Part shown: positions 28,968-37,337 of the stretch, piece by piece
Position numbering within the stretch: position 1 is the stretch's first letter
Layout: every line of letters starts with the position of its first letter
DNA from: Micromonospora sp. RP3T
GTDB lineage: Bacteria; Actinomycetota; Actinomycetes; Mycobacteriales; Micromonosporaceae
Length of the DNA stretch: 64,000 bases
Assembly: GCF_003027925.1 (NCBI RefSeq)
Contig: NZ_PYPS01000001.1
Location: 340,212 to 404,211, forward strand
Reading direction: 5' to 3'
The notes under the pieces: generated by a model
What the model was told of the DNA's origin: nothing
Seen by the model: only the letters and a program-made list of their open reading frames with translations
The model's database searches: none
Program-made: the position numbers and the translations under genes

Positions 28968-29345
28968 GTGACCGGATACCTCGGCTCGTACGCCACGCTC
29001 GGTCTACTGCTGCTCGCCGCCGTGCTCTTCTTCCTGACGGCGTTCTCGGCGAACCGCATGTTACGTCCGGCCCGACCGGCGGAGCCATGGGGCAAGCGGG
29101 CCACGTACGAGTGCGGGCTCGACCCGGTCGGCGGCGACTGGGCCCAGATGCAGATCCGCTACTACGTCTACGCGTACCTCTATGTCCTGTTCGCGGTGGA
29201 GGCGGTCTTCCTCTTCCCGTGGGCGCTGGTCTTCGACCGGCCCGGCTTCGGGGCGACCACGGTGGCGGAGATGGGCGTCTTCGTGGCGATCGTGGCGCTC
29301 GGCATCCTCTACGCCTGGCGGCGCGGCGTGCTGCGCTGGACCTGA
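28968..29345 (+). CDS. nuoA: NADH-quinone oxidoreductase subunit A, orphan copy
   Basis: 125 residues with three membrane helices. YECGLDPVG and the conserved acidic helix LFAVEAVFLFPWAL are diagnostic of NuoA/ND3. Subunit A is part of the membrane arm of complex I. The usual neighbours nuoB-nuoN are absent; the flanking genes are an unrelated secreted protein and folP2-like. Either the nuo operon is broken or this is an extra copy. GTG at 28968 is the start used here. Confidence 0.88.
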   Translation: MTGYLGSYATLGLLLLAAVLFFLTAFSANRMLRPARPAEPWGKRATYECGLDPVGGDWAQMQIRYYVYAYLYVLFAVEAVFLFPWALVFDRPGFGATTVAEMGVFVAIVALGILYAWRRGVLRWT

Positions 29346-29351
29346 CGACCC

Positions 29352-30221
29352 CTAGGCCAGCCCGCGCCGGGTCGCCGCCGGCGGCCGGTCCCCCCGGATC
29401 GACGCCACCATGTCCAGCACCCGTCGGGTCGGGCGGACCTGGTGCGCGCGGAACACCCGGGCGCCGAGCCAGGCCGAGACCGCGGTGGCGGCGAGCGTCC
29501 CCTCCAGCCGTTCCGGCACCGGCAGGTCCAGCGTCTCGCCGATGAAGTCCTTGTTCGACAGCGCCACCAGCAGCGGCCAACCGGTGTCGGTCAGCTCGGC
29601 CAGCCGCCGGGTGATCTCCAGCGAGTGCCGGGTGTTCTTGCCGAAGTCGTGCGCCGGGTCGATCAGGATGCCGTCCCGGCGCACGCCCAGCCCGACCGCG
29701 CGTTCCGCCAGCCCGGTGACGGTGTCGAGCACGTCGGTCACCACGTCGTCGAAGGCCGCCCGGTGCGGCCGGGTACGCGGGGCCAGCCCGCCGGCGTGCG
29801 AGCAGACCAGCCCGGCGCCGGTCGCCGCGGCGACCCGGGCCAGTGCCGGGTCCGCCCCCGACCAGGTGTCGTTGAGCAGGTCCGCGCCGGCCGCGACGGC
29901 CTCGGCCGCCACCTCCGCCCGCCAGGTGTCGATCGAGACGACCACGTCGGGAAAGGCGGCCCGGACCGCGGCGATGGTGTCCACCGTGCGGCGGATCTCC
30001 TCGGCCACGTCCACCTCGTCGCCGGGTCCGGCCTTCACCCCGCCGATGTCGATGATCTCCGCGCCCTCGGTCACCGCCCGCTCGACCGCCCGCAGCGCGC
30101 TGTCCCGGGCGAACGTGGCGCCCCGGTCGAAGAACGAGTCCGGGGTGCGGTTCACGATCGCCATCACCACCAGCTCACCCGGGGCGAAGGCCCGTCCACC
30201 GAGCCGCAACATCCCGGTCAT
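29352..30221 (-). CDS. Dihydropteroate synthase-like protein (FolP2 type)
   Basis: 289 residues with the TIM-barrel signatures of dihydropteroate synthase: VNRTPDSFFDRG, EIIDIGGVKAGPG, SIDTWR, NDTWSGAD and LIDPAHDFGKN. Several differ from the classic enzyme (VNVTPDSFSDGG and LDPGIGFGK), as in mycobacterial FolP2, which lacks normal DHPS activity. Position next to a DivIVA-like gene and tag is the same as in mycobacteria, supporting FolP2 identity. Its true substrate is unknown. Confidence 0.82.
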   Translation of the reverse strand: MTGMLRLGGRAFAPGELVVMAIVNRTPDSFFDRGATFARDSALRAVERAVTEGAEIIDIGGVKAGPGDEVDVAEEIRRTVDTIAAVRAAFPDVVVSIDTWRAEVAAEAVAAGADLLNDTWSGADPALARVAAATGAGLVCSHAGGLAPRTRPHRAAFDDVVTDVLDTVTGLAERAVGLGVRRDGILIDPAHDFGKNTRHSLEITRRLAELTDTGWPLLVALSNKDFIGETLDLPVPERLEGTLAATAVSAWLGARVFRAHQVRPTRRVLDMVASIRGDRPPAATRRGLA

Positions 30222-30294
30222 CCCCGCCTCCTCGTCCCGGTGTCAACCGTCGCACCCTCGCACGTCCCCGCGGTGCCGCCCGCCACCGCCCCGG

Positions 30295-30342
30295 GATCTT
30301 GGTACGCAACGGCCCCTTCCGGGGCACTTTCGCACCAAGATC
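30295..30342. repeat. REP-like nested palindrome
   Basis: Outer arms GATCTTGGT (30295-30303) and ACCAAGATC (30334-30342) enclose an inner hairpin GCCCC-TTCC-GGGGC (30312-30325). The 48-base structure sits in the divergent gap between folP2-like and the DivIVA-like gene. It resembles a dispersed intergenic palindrome rather than a simple operator. Confidence 0.55.
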
Positions 30343-30474
30343 TTCGGTTTTCCTGACATGTGGAAGCCGGGCGGCGGTCGGGGAGGAACCTCCACCACGC
30401 CGGGAGCGCGGGTTTTGCCGACCGGAGGCCGTGGAGGGCTCGCCCGATCCCGGCCCGCATGCCACGATCTCTCC

Positions 30475-31092
30475 ATGGGTGAGGTTCTGCTCCTCTTGGT
30501 CGTCGCGCTGACCGTCGCGGCAGTGGTGTTCGGAGTGACGGTGCTCGTCTCCGGGCGGGATCCGGGGCTGGTGCCGGCCGAGCCGGACGGCCGGGCCGTG
30601 CCGCTGCCGGGCGGCCGCCCGCTCGACGAGTCGGACGTGACCGGGGTCCGGTTCGACACCGCGCTGCGCGGTTACCGGATGGCCCAGGTCGACGTGGCGC
30701 TCCGGCGGGCCGCCTACGACATCGGCTACAAGTCCGAGCTGATCGGCGTGCTGGAGGCCGAGAACACCGCACTGCGGGAGGGGCGGACCGAGGAGGCCGA
30801 CGCGTTGCGCCGGGCACGCGAGGAGGCCGTCGTCGCCGGGACCGGGACCGGGACCGACGAGTCGGCCCTCGACCCGTCGGGCACCGGTCCGGTGACCATC
30901 GACCTGTCGACGCCCGAGCCGCAGACCGCTGCGCCGGCCGAGGCGGGCGTGGCGGAGGCGCCGGCCGCCGCCGCGGTCGAGGACACCACGCCCCCGGCCG
31001 GTGGCATCACCGCCGGGCCGGCCGGTGCGAGCACTGACGACAGCGACGTGGACCGGGTACGCGGGCCGGTGGCCCGCTCGGAGCCGGCGTGA
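30475..31092 (+). CDS. DivIVA-domain membrane protein
   Basis: 205 residues from ATG at 30475. One N-terminal membrane helix (VLLLLVVALTVAAVVFGVTV) is followed by a single DivIVA-like motif (FDTALRGYRMAQVDVALRRA, close to the FxxxxRGYxxxxVD signature) and a short coiled coil. An Ala/Pro-rich acidic tail of ~100 residues ends it. Homologues (Rv1209-like) sit in the same spot of the mycobacterial chromosome. DivIVA-type proteins bind curved membrane and organise polar growth. The stop overlaps the start of the SRPBCC gene (GTGA). Confidence 0.8.
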   Translation: MGEVLLLLVVALTVAAVVFGVTVLVSGRDPGLVPAEPDGRAVPLPGGRPLDESDVTGVRFDTALRGYRMAQVDVALRRAAYDIGYKSELIGVLEAENTALREGRTEEADALRRAREEAVVAGTGTGTDESALDPSGTGPVTIDLSTPEPQTAAPAEAGVAEAPAAAAVEDTTPPAGGITAGPAGASTDDSDVDRVRGPVARSEPA

Positions 31093-31586
31093 CCGGCGCG
31101 GAGGGTTCCGCAGGCTTCGCCGAGGCGGCCCAGCCGGGTGCCGCCGAGGTCACCGCCACGGTGATCGTCGACGCGCCGGCGGAGCGCGTCTTCGCGGCGC
31201 TGACCGCGTGGGAACGGCAGTCGGACTGGATCCCGTTCACCACGGTCCGGGTGGTCGAGGGCGACGGCGGCGAGGGCAGCCTGGTCGAGGCGGTCACCGC
31301 GGTCGGCCCGGCCGTGCTCCGCGACGAGATGCGGGTGGTGCGCGTCGACGCGCCGTACGAGGTCGGCGTGGTGCACTGCGGCAAGCTGCTGCGCGGCCCG
31401 GGCGTGCTGCGGTGCACCCCGATGGACCGGGAGCGCACCCAGGTGGTCTGGCACGAGTGGTTCCACCTGCCGGGCGGGGCGGCGGGCCGGGTGGCCTGGC
31501 CGGTGCTCTGGCCCGGCTCGAAGTTCGGCCTGACCCAGGCGCTGAAGAGGTTCGCCCGGCTGGTCGAGCAGGGCCGCCTGCCCTGA
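31089..31586 (+). CDS. SRPBCC-family lipid/ligand-binding protein
   Basis: 165 residues from GTG at 31089, overlapping the upstream stop by four bases. ATVIVDAPAERVFAALTAW is the typical first strand and helix of polyketide cyclase/START-like (SRPBCC) folds. WHEWFHLPGG and the C-terminal helix (LTQALKRFARLVEQG) complete it. These proteins bind hydrophobic ligands; no enzyme residues are apparent. It is the second gene of the DivIVA-tag operon. Confidence 0.8.
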   Translation: MTGAEGSAGFAEAAQPGAAEVTATVIVDAPAERVFAALTAWERQSDWIPFTTVRVVEGDGGEGSLVEAVTAVGPAVLRDEMRVVRVDAPYEVGVVHCGKLLRGPGVLRCTPMDRERTQVVWHEWFHLPGGAAGRVAWPVLWPGSKFGLTQALKRFARLVEQGRLP

Positions 31587-31632
31587 CCGTGGCGTGCCGG
31601 CGGCGTCGGTGGCTCGCACTACCCTGTGCGAC

Positions 31633-32217
31633 GTGACTGACCTGGTGACCGGCCCGGACGGGCTGCCCCGTTGCGCCTGGGGGGCGAGCACCCCCGACTA
31701 CGCCGCCTACCACGACGAGGAGTGGGGTCGGCCGCTGCGCGGCGACGACGCGCTCTACGAGCGGCTCACCCTGGAGGCGTTCCAGTCCGGCCTGTCCTGG
31801 CTGACCATCCTGCGCAAGCGGCCGGCGTTCCGGCTCGCCTTCGACGGGTTCCGGATCGAGTCGGTCGCCGGCTACGGCGAGACCGAGACGGCCCGGCTGC
31901 TGGCCGACGTCGGGATCGTCCGCAACCGGGCCAAGATCGAGGCGGCGGTCGCCAACGCCCGCGCCGCGCTGGAGCTGCCCGAGGGGCTCTCCGCGCTGCT
32001 CTGGTCGTTCGCGCCCCCGCCCCGACCGGCGCGCCCCGCCTCGTTCGACGACGTGCCGGCGCTCACCCCGGAGTCCACCGCGATGGCCAAGGCGCTCAAG
32101 AAGCGCGGCTTCCGCTTCGTCGGCCCGACCACCGCCTACGCGTTGATGCAGGCCACCGGCATGGTGGACGATCACCTCGCCGGATGCCACGCCGGTGGTG
32201 ACCGGGCCGGGGTGTGA
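31633..32217 (+). CDS. tag: DNA-3-methyladenine glycosylase I
   Basis: 194 residues from GTG at 31633. Zinc ligand Cys in RCAWGAS, conserved YHDEEWG, FQSGLSWLTILRKR (base-binding pocket), the helix around RFVGPTTAYALMQATGM, and DDHLAGCH with the remaining His/Cys zinc ligands identify Tag. It removes 3-methyladenine from alkylated DNA in base excision repair. Co-directional with the DivIVA and SRPBCC genes 47 bp upstream. Confidence 0.93.
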   Translation: MTDLVTGPDGLPRCAWGASTPDYAAYHDEEWGRPLRGDDALYERLTLEAFQSGLSWLTILRKRPAFRLAFDGFRIESVAGYGETETARLLADVGIVRNRAKIEAAVANARAALELPEGLSALLWSFAPPPRPARPASFDDVPALTPESTAMAKALKKRGFRFVGPTTAYALMQATGMVDDHLAGCHAGGDRAGV

Positions 32218-32242
32218 CGACGCGGCGTGATGGGATTGGGGC

Positions 32243-32866
32243 ATGACCGACACCGAGCCACGGACGAGCGGGACGACCGACGCCGACACCACGCCGGGCG
32301 CCTGGGCGGTGCTGCTGCCCGCCGAGCGCTACCAGGCCGAGCGGTTGGTGCACCACGACGTGCTGGAGCTGACCGGGTTGCCGGGGTCGGCCCGGCCGCG
32401 CCCGGGTGACCGGGTGGCGGTGCTGGTCGAGGAGCCGCTGCGGCTGGTGGCGCTCGGCCGGGTCACGCGCCCCGGCGCCGAGGGCCGGGAGGATCCGGAC
32501 GACCCCCAGTCCGACCCGGCGGCCGGCGCGCTCGTGGTGACGTACACCCGGCGGGCGCTCGACGAGCCGGTGCCGGTCGACGGCCCGGCCCCGGACGGCC
32601 CGGTCGCCGCGCTCGACCCGGCGCGCTGGCGGGCGCTGGCCGACCGGCTCGGTCCGCCGCCGGCCCGGCGTACCTGGCTGGTCAGCCTCGACCTGCCGAT
32701 CGAGGCGGCCACGCGGGCCGAGGCAGTCCGGATCTTCTGGTCCTACGTGCAGGAGCTGGGCCCGCGTGAGTTGCCGGCGTTCGTCTCGCCGGCCGGCGAC
32801 GAGCTGGCCATGCAGGCGTTCGTGCTCGGCGTCGAGGCCAACCAGGACCCGGAGGAGGACGACTGA
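32243..32866 (+). CDS. Conserved hypothetical protein
   Basis: 207 residues, no recognised family. The first half (RPRPGDRVAVLVEEPLRLVALGRV) looks like a PUA/EVE-type small beta barrel. The second half contains WLVSLDLPIEAATRAEAVRIFWSYVQELGP, which suggests an alpha/beta binding domain, and ends in an acidic tail (NQDPEEDD). It lies 25 bp after tag on the same strand and may share its transcript. Confidence 0.7.
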   Translation: MTDTEPRTSGTTDADTTPGAWAVLLPAERYQAERLVHHDVLELTGLPGSARPRPGDRVAVLVEEPLRLVALGRVTRPGAEGREDPDDPQSDPAAGALVVTYTRRALDEPVPVDGPAPDGPVAALDPARWRALADRLGPPPARRTWLVSLDLPIEAATRAEAVRIFWSYVQELGPRELPAFVSPAGDELAMQAFVLGVEANQDPEEDD

Positions 32867-32869
32867 GCC

Positions 32870-33661
32870 TCAGCGTCCCTCGAAGACCGGCTTCTGCTTG
32901 TTGACGAACGCCATCGTGGCGGCCCGGTGGTCGGCGGTGCCGCCGCAGATGGCCTGCGCCTGCGCCTCGGCGGCCAGCGCATCGGCGAGCGTGCCGGCGT
33001 CCGCGATGGAGAGCTGACGCTTGATCGCCCCGTACGCGACGGTCGGGCCGGCGGCGAGCCGGACGGCCAGCTCCTGCGCGGCCGGGAGCACCTGCTCGTC
33101 GTCGTCCACCAACCGGGTGAGCAGGCCCAGCCGGCAGGCGTCCTCGGCGCCGACCGGCTCGGCGAGCATGAGCAGCTCGACCGCCTTGGCGTGGCCGACC
33201 AGCCGGGGCAGCGTCCAGGAGGCCCCGGTGTCGGCGGCGAGCCCGACCCCGGCGAACGCCATCAGGAACCGCGTCTTCGGGCCGCCGATGCGGAAGTCGG
33301 CCAGGAACGCCAGCGAGGCGCCGGCCCCGGCGGCCATCCCGCGTACCGCGGCGACCACCGGCTTGGGCAGGTTGGCCAGCCGGGCGGCGATCGGGTTGTA
33401 GTGCGCCCGCACGGTGGCCAGCGGGTCGGCGTCCGCCGACTCCAGCGTCTGCACGTGCTCCCGCAGGTCCTGCCCGGCGCTGAACGAGCCGCCCGCGCCG
33501 GCCAGCACGACCGCCCGGCAGGAGCGGTCGGTCTCCAACTCGGCAAGCGTCTCCCGGAGCGCCTCCTTGAGCGCCACGTCGAGCGAGTTCATCGCCGTCG
33601 GGCGGTTCAGCGTCAGGGTGACGACGGCGTCGGTGCGGTCGACGAGCAGCGGCTCGGTCAC
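32870..33661 (-). CDS. Enoyl-CoA hydratase/isomerase, PaaG-like
   Basis: 263 residues from GTG at 33661. The crotonase fold is clear: NRPTAMNSLD, oxyanion-hole AGAGGSFSAGQDL and MAAGAGASLAFLADFR, then FAGVGLAADTGASWTLPRLVG. The Asp-Thr-Gly in place of the catalytic Glu of classical hydratases resembles PaaG/PaaB-type isomerases, which act in phenylacetate degradation. It starts four bases after the paaX stop on the same strand, so the two form an operon. No other paa gene is in the window. Confidence 0.85.
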   Translation of the reverse strand: MTEPLLVDRTDAVVTLTLNRPTAMNSLDVALKEALRETLAELETDRSCRAVVLAGAGGSFSAGQDLREHVQTLESADADPLATVRAHYNPIAARLANLPKPVVAAVRGMAAGAGASLAFLADFRIGGPKTRFLMAFAGVGLAADTGASWTLPRLVGHAKAVELLMLAEPVGAEDACRLGLLTRLVDDDEQVLPAAQELAVRLAAGPTVAYGAIKRQLSIADAGTLADALAAEAQAQAICGGTADHRAATMAFVNKQKPVFEGR

Positions 33662-33665
33662 GTTT

Positions 33666-34484
33666 CTAACGACCCTTCTGTCGGGCGAGGCGGTGGCTGG
33701 CGTCGAGGCACTGCTCGACGTACCGGTCGGCGGCCGGCCGGAGCCGGGCCGCGTGCCGGTCGAAGAACCCGGCCGCGCTGGTGCCCGGCCAGCGCTCGGG
33801 GAGCAGCGCCGGGGGCAACTGCGGGTCCCGGAACAGGAACGTACGCCACGCGTGCACGAGCCGGAACCGGGCCGCGTACGCCTCCTCGTCGCTGCTGCGG
33901 ACCGTGACGCCGGACAGCAGCGGCTTCTGTTCGGCGACGAAGCGTTCGTACGCCCGGCCGATCTCGACCAGGTCCCAGGCCCGGCGGACCACGCCCATGG
34001 CGCCCGGGGTACCGGCGGCGTGCGCGGCGGTGAACCGTTCGAAGCGCACGCCCGCCTCGGCGAGCAGCAGGTCGACGTCCTCGCCGGGGCGGGTGGCCAC
34101 CCAGGTGCAGTCGTCGAGTGTGCCGTAGCCGAGGAAGGTGAGGTTGGCGGCGAGCCGCTGCCGGTCCCGGCGGGAGGCGGGCGCCGTGAGGACGAGAAGA
34201 TCGAACCGTCCGTCCCAACTGTGCCGACCGGTCCGGTAGATCCGGGAGGCCGCCTCGTCGAGTCGACGACCCGCTTTCGGAGTGATCGAATATCCCGGTC
34301 CGGAGGCGAGCCGGAGTGGTTCCAGCCAGCCCTGACGGACCATCCGGGAGACCGCGGTGCGTACCGCCGGTGGGGCGATCCCGAGCGGCGCCAGCAGCTT
34401 GACCAGGGCGGCGACCGGTGCACGGCCACCCCGGACGCGGAGGTGGTCGCCGTACAGGTCGAAGAGTGCCGACCGTGCCTGCAT
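33666..34484 (-). CDS. PaaX-family transcriptional regulator
   Basis: 272 residues. The N-terminal winged helix (SALFDLYGDHLRVRGGRAP with ALVKLLAPLGIAPPAVRTAV), the central ferredoxin-like domain and the C-terminal domain (RLVHAWRTFLFRDPQLPPALLP) match PaaX, the phenylacetyl-CoA-responsive repressor. It precedes an enoyl-CoA hydratase with a four-base gap and so probably controls it and itself. The starting ATG is at 34484. Confidence 0.9.
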   Translation of the reverse strand: MQARSALFDLYGDHLRVRGGRAPVAALVKLLAPLGIAPPAVRTAVSRMVRQGWLEPLRLASGPGYSITPKAGRRLDEAASRIYRTGRHSWDGRFDLLVLTAPASRRDRQRLAANLTFLGYGTLDDCTWVATRPGEDVDLLLAEAGVRFERFTAAHAAGTPGAMGVVRRAWDLVEIGRAYERFVAEQKPLLSGVTVRSSDEEAYAARFRLVHAWRTFLFRDPQLPPALLPERWPGTSAAGFFDRHAARLRPAADRYVEQCLDASHRLARQKGR

Positions 34485-34673
34485 GACCGCACATTGTGAC
34501 AGGCCTACCCAAGATAAGCTAGATGCTGTTACATCAATGCTGCTTCGGTTTGGGTCCGGCGGTGTTCATCAGGGAAAATCGTCTGTCGACGCCTCCGCGA
34601 CTGTTGCGGGTGCGATGGCGAAGTGGCTGTGGGGCAACCCACCGACCCTGGCGTAGGTCTGAGGGGAGACAAC

Positions 34674-34841
34674 ATGGCGGCGATGAAGCCGCGGACGGGC
34701 GACGGTCCGCTGGAAGTCACCAAGGAGGGTCGGGGCATCGTCATGCGGGTCCCGCTGGAGGGTGGTGGCCGGCTCGTCGTCGAGATGACTCCCGACGAGG
34801 CCACCGCGCTGGGTGACGCGCTGAAGGCGGCCGCCGGCTGA
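34674..34841 (+). CDS. DUF3117 small protein (Rv1211-like)
   Basis: 55 residues from ATG at 34674 with the ribosome site GAGGGGAG. The sequence MAAMKPRTGDGPLEVTKEGR with LVVEMTPDEATALGDALK is nearly invariant in actinobacteria. Function unknown. It is in the expected neighbourhood of the folP2-tag block, and a strong terminator follows after 50 bases. Confidence 0.92.
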   Translation: MAAMKPRTGDGPLEVTKEGRGIVMRVPLEGGGRLVVEMTPDEATALGDALKAAAG

Positions 34842-34890
34842 TTCGAGGAGCAGGCCGCGTGGTGTCCCACCGCGCGGACGGTTCGTCCTA

Positions 34891-34923
34891 CCCTGAGCCA
34901 CCGGCTTGCCCGGTGGCTCAGGG
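34891..34923 (+). terminator. Hairpin terminator after DUF3117 gene
   Basis: CCCTGAGCCACCGG (34891-34904) pairs perfectly with 34910-34923 around a 5-base loop, followed by CCTTCCT. It separates the DUF3117 gene from the aminopeptidase gene. Confidence 0.8.
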
Positions 34924-34986
34924 CCTTCCTCGGCCGGCAAGCGGCAACGCGTCCCGCTTAGAGCGTTTTCGGAGGTACGGTCCAGC

Positions 34987-36447
34987 GTGCTGGCCATTCG
35001 TCTGGTGAGCGGGTCCACGCGACCCGACGCCCTCGTCCTGCCCATCCGTCCCGGTGGGTCGGACGCCCCGCCGGCGCTGGTCCCCACCGCCGTCCCGCCC
35101 GGGGACGACGTCCGGGCCGAGGCGACCGCGCTGCTGCCCGCCGCCCGCCTCACCGGGGCCGCCGGCGAGATCCGCGAACACCTGCGTCCCGGCGGCGCCC
35201 CGAGCCGGCTCTGGCTGCTCGGCGTCGGCGACGGCGACGAGGCGGGCTGGCGCTCCGCCGGGGCCGCGCTGGCCCGCGCCGGCAAGGATGAGACGCAGAT
35301 CACGATTTCGGTTCCGGGCGGGTCCGAGTCCGCGCTGCGCGGCCTGGCCGAGGGGCTGCTGCTCGGCTCCTACCGGTTCCGGCTCACCGAGGCCGGCGCA
35401 CGACCCGCCCTGGCCCGGGTGGACGTGCTGGTGACCGACCCGGACGCGCTCGCCGACACGCTGGCCGCGGCCCGGGTCACCGCCGAGATGACCCGGCTGG
35501 CCCGCGACCTGACCAACACCCCGTCCTCCACCAAGCACCCGGCGTGGTTCGCCGACCAGGTGGCCGGCGCCGCCGCCGACCGCCCCGACCTGCACCTGCG
35601 CGTGCGGGGCCCGGAGGAGCTGTCGGCCGAGGGCTTCGGCGGCATCCTGGCCGTCGGCGGCGGCTCCGTCCAGGGTCCGCGCCTGGTCGAACTCGACTGG
35701 CGGCCGGCCGGCGCGCGTACCCACGTGGTGCTGGTGGGCAAGGGCATCACGTTCGACACCGGCGGCATCTCGATCAAGCCGGTGCCGGCCATGAAACTCA
35801 TGCGCAAGGACATGGCCGGCGCCGCCGCCGTAGTCGCCGCCACGCTGGGCGCCGCCGCGCTGCGCCTGCCGGTCCGGATCACCACGTTGGCCCCGCTGGC
35901 CGAGAACATGGTCAGCGGCTCCGCGTTCCGCCCCGGCGACGTGATCCGGCACTACGGCGGGCTGACCAGCGAGAGCACCAACTCCGACGCCGAGGGGCGG
36001 CTGGTGCTGGCCGACGCGATGGCGTACGCGGTCCGGGAGCTGAAGCCCGACCTGCTCGTCGACCTGGCCACCCTGACCGGGGCGAACGCGGTCGCCCTGG
36101 GCAAGCGGCACGCCGCGCTCTACGCCGAGAACGACGACCTGGCCGCCGACCTGCTGGCCGCGATGACCGCGGCCGGCGAGTGGGCCTGGCGGATGCCACT
36201 CGCCGACGACTACCTGGAATACCTGGCCAGCGACGTCGCCGACCTGCACAGCTCCCCGGCCCGGGGCGCCGGCTCGGTGGTGGCCGCGCTCTTCCTCCGC
36301 GAGTTCACCGGCGACCTGCGGGACCGCTGGGCACACCTGGACATGTCCGCCCCGTCCTGGTCCGACGACGTGCACGGCGAGCTGACCAGGGGCGCCACCG
36401 GCTGGGGCGTACGCGGGTTGCTGCGCTGGCTGGCGACGCTGGGCTGA
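34987..36447 (+). CDS. pepA: Leucyl aminopeptidase (M17)
   Basis: 486 residues from GTG at 34987 (GGAGG 11 bases upstream; VLAIRLVSG is the normal N-terminus). The M17 catalytic domain shows GKGITFDTGGISIKP (metal-binding Lys and Asp), KDMAGAAAV and NSDAEGRLVLADAM (the NTDAEGRL signature with Ser for Thr). LHSSPARGAGSVVAALFL forms the end. It is a cytoplasmic hexameric dimetal peptidase that recycles N-terminal amino acids. Confidence 0.94.
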   Translation: MLAIRLVSGSTRPDALVLPIRPGGSDAPPALVPTAVPPGDDVRAEATALLPAARLTGAAGEIREHLRPGGAPSRLWLLGVGDGDEAGWRSAGAALARAGKDETQITISVPGGSESALRGLAEGLLLGSYRFRLTEAGARPALARVDVLVTDPDALADTLAAARVTAEMTRLARDLTNTPSSTKHPAWFADQVAGAAADRPDLHLRVRGPEELSAEGFGGILAVGGGSVQGPRLVELDWRPAGARTHVVLVGKGITFDTGGISIKPVPAMKLMRKDMAGAAAVVAATLGAAALRLPVRITTLAPLAENMVSGSAFRPGDVIRHYGGLTSESTNSDAEGRLVLADAMAYAVRELKPDLLVDLATLTGANAVALGKRHAALYAENDDLAADLLAAMTAAGEWAWRMPLADDYLEYLASDVADLHSSPARGAGSVVAALFLREFTGDLRDRWAHLDMSAPSWSDDVHGELTRGATGWGVRGLLRWLATLG

Positions 36448-36457
36448 GCGGGCGGCG

Positions 36458-37108
36458 TCAGCTCTTCACGGCGGCGAGCAGCCCGTGGCCGACCGGCAGC
36501 AGCGCGGGCACCCAGTGCTCCGACTCGCGGATCGCCTTGATGGTCTCCCGCACCGTCACCGTCTCCATGTCCCGCGCGGCCGGGTCACCGATCCGGCCGG
36601 CGGCCAGCGCGCCGTTGAGCGCGAGCACCCCGCCGGGGCGCAGCAGCCGCAGCGCCGCGTCCACGTACGCCGCGAAGCCGGGCCCCGGCGCGTCCGCGAA
36701 GACCAGGTCGTAGACGCCGTCCGCGAGACGCGGCAGCACGTCGAGCGCCCGACCGGTGATGATCCGGGTACGCCCCGACGGGAAGCCCGCCTCCTGGAGG
36801 AGCCGCCGGGCGATGCGCTGGTATTCCACCTCCACGTCGATCGTGGTGAGCACGCCGTCGGGGCGCATGCCGCGCAGCAGCCACACGCCGCTGACCCCGG
36901 TGCCGGTGCCGATCTCCACCACCGCACGGGCGTTACCGGCGGCGGCGAGCAGGCGCAGCGCGGCACCGGCGCCGGGCGTCACCGCCTCCACGCCCACCTC
37001 GTGGGCGAGGGCGCGGGCCGTGCGCAGCACGATGTCCTCGGTGACGTACGACTCGGCGAACTGCAGCGCCTGGGCCGTCGAACCGCCGGGACCGGCGACC
37101 GTGGCGAT
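36458..37108 (-). CDS. O-methyltransferase (Rv1220c-like)
   Basis: About 216 residues. SAM motifs VVEIGTGTGVSGVWLLRGM and TTIDVEVEYQRIA, and VFADAPGPGFAAYVDAALRLL, match the catechol-type O-methyltransferase family. A perfect AGGAGG is followed after six bases by ATC, in frame with IATVAGPGGSTAQALQFAE. No ATG, GTG or TTG lies near, so either ATC is used or the start is a distant GTG with poor context. It lies beside htrA, as in mycobacteria. Confidence 0.82.
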   Translation of the reverse strand: MATVAGPGGSTAQALQFAESYVTEDIVLRTARALAHEVGVEAVTPGAGAALRLLAAAGNARAVVEIGTGTGVSGVWLLRGMRPDGVLTTIDVEVEYQRIARRLLQEAGFPSGRTRIITGRALDVLPRLADGVYDLVFADAPGPGFAAYVDAALRLLRPGGVLALNGALAAGRIGDPAARDMETVTVRETIKAIRESEHWVPALLPVGHGLLAAVKS

Positions 37109-37337
37109 GGGGCACCTCCTGGGGGCGGGGCTGGTGCGAGGGGTCGGTTGGCACTGTGAGCGTAGAGGCGAGCCGGTACGCGCGCAGCCGCGAGTCGGCC
37201 CTCGGGCGATCACGGGCGGCAACCCCTGACTCCACCCGGGGCATCCGTGCAATCCTGGATGGGTCCCGCGCGTCTCGATCGTCCGGCTCCGCCGGCGTCG
37301 GCGCGGGGCGCGCGGGACGAATGTGGGAGGCACGGAC

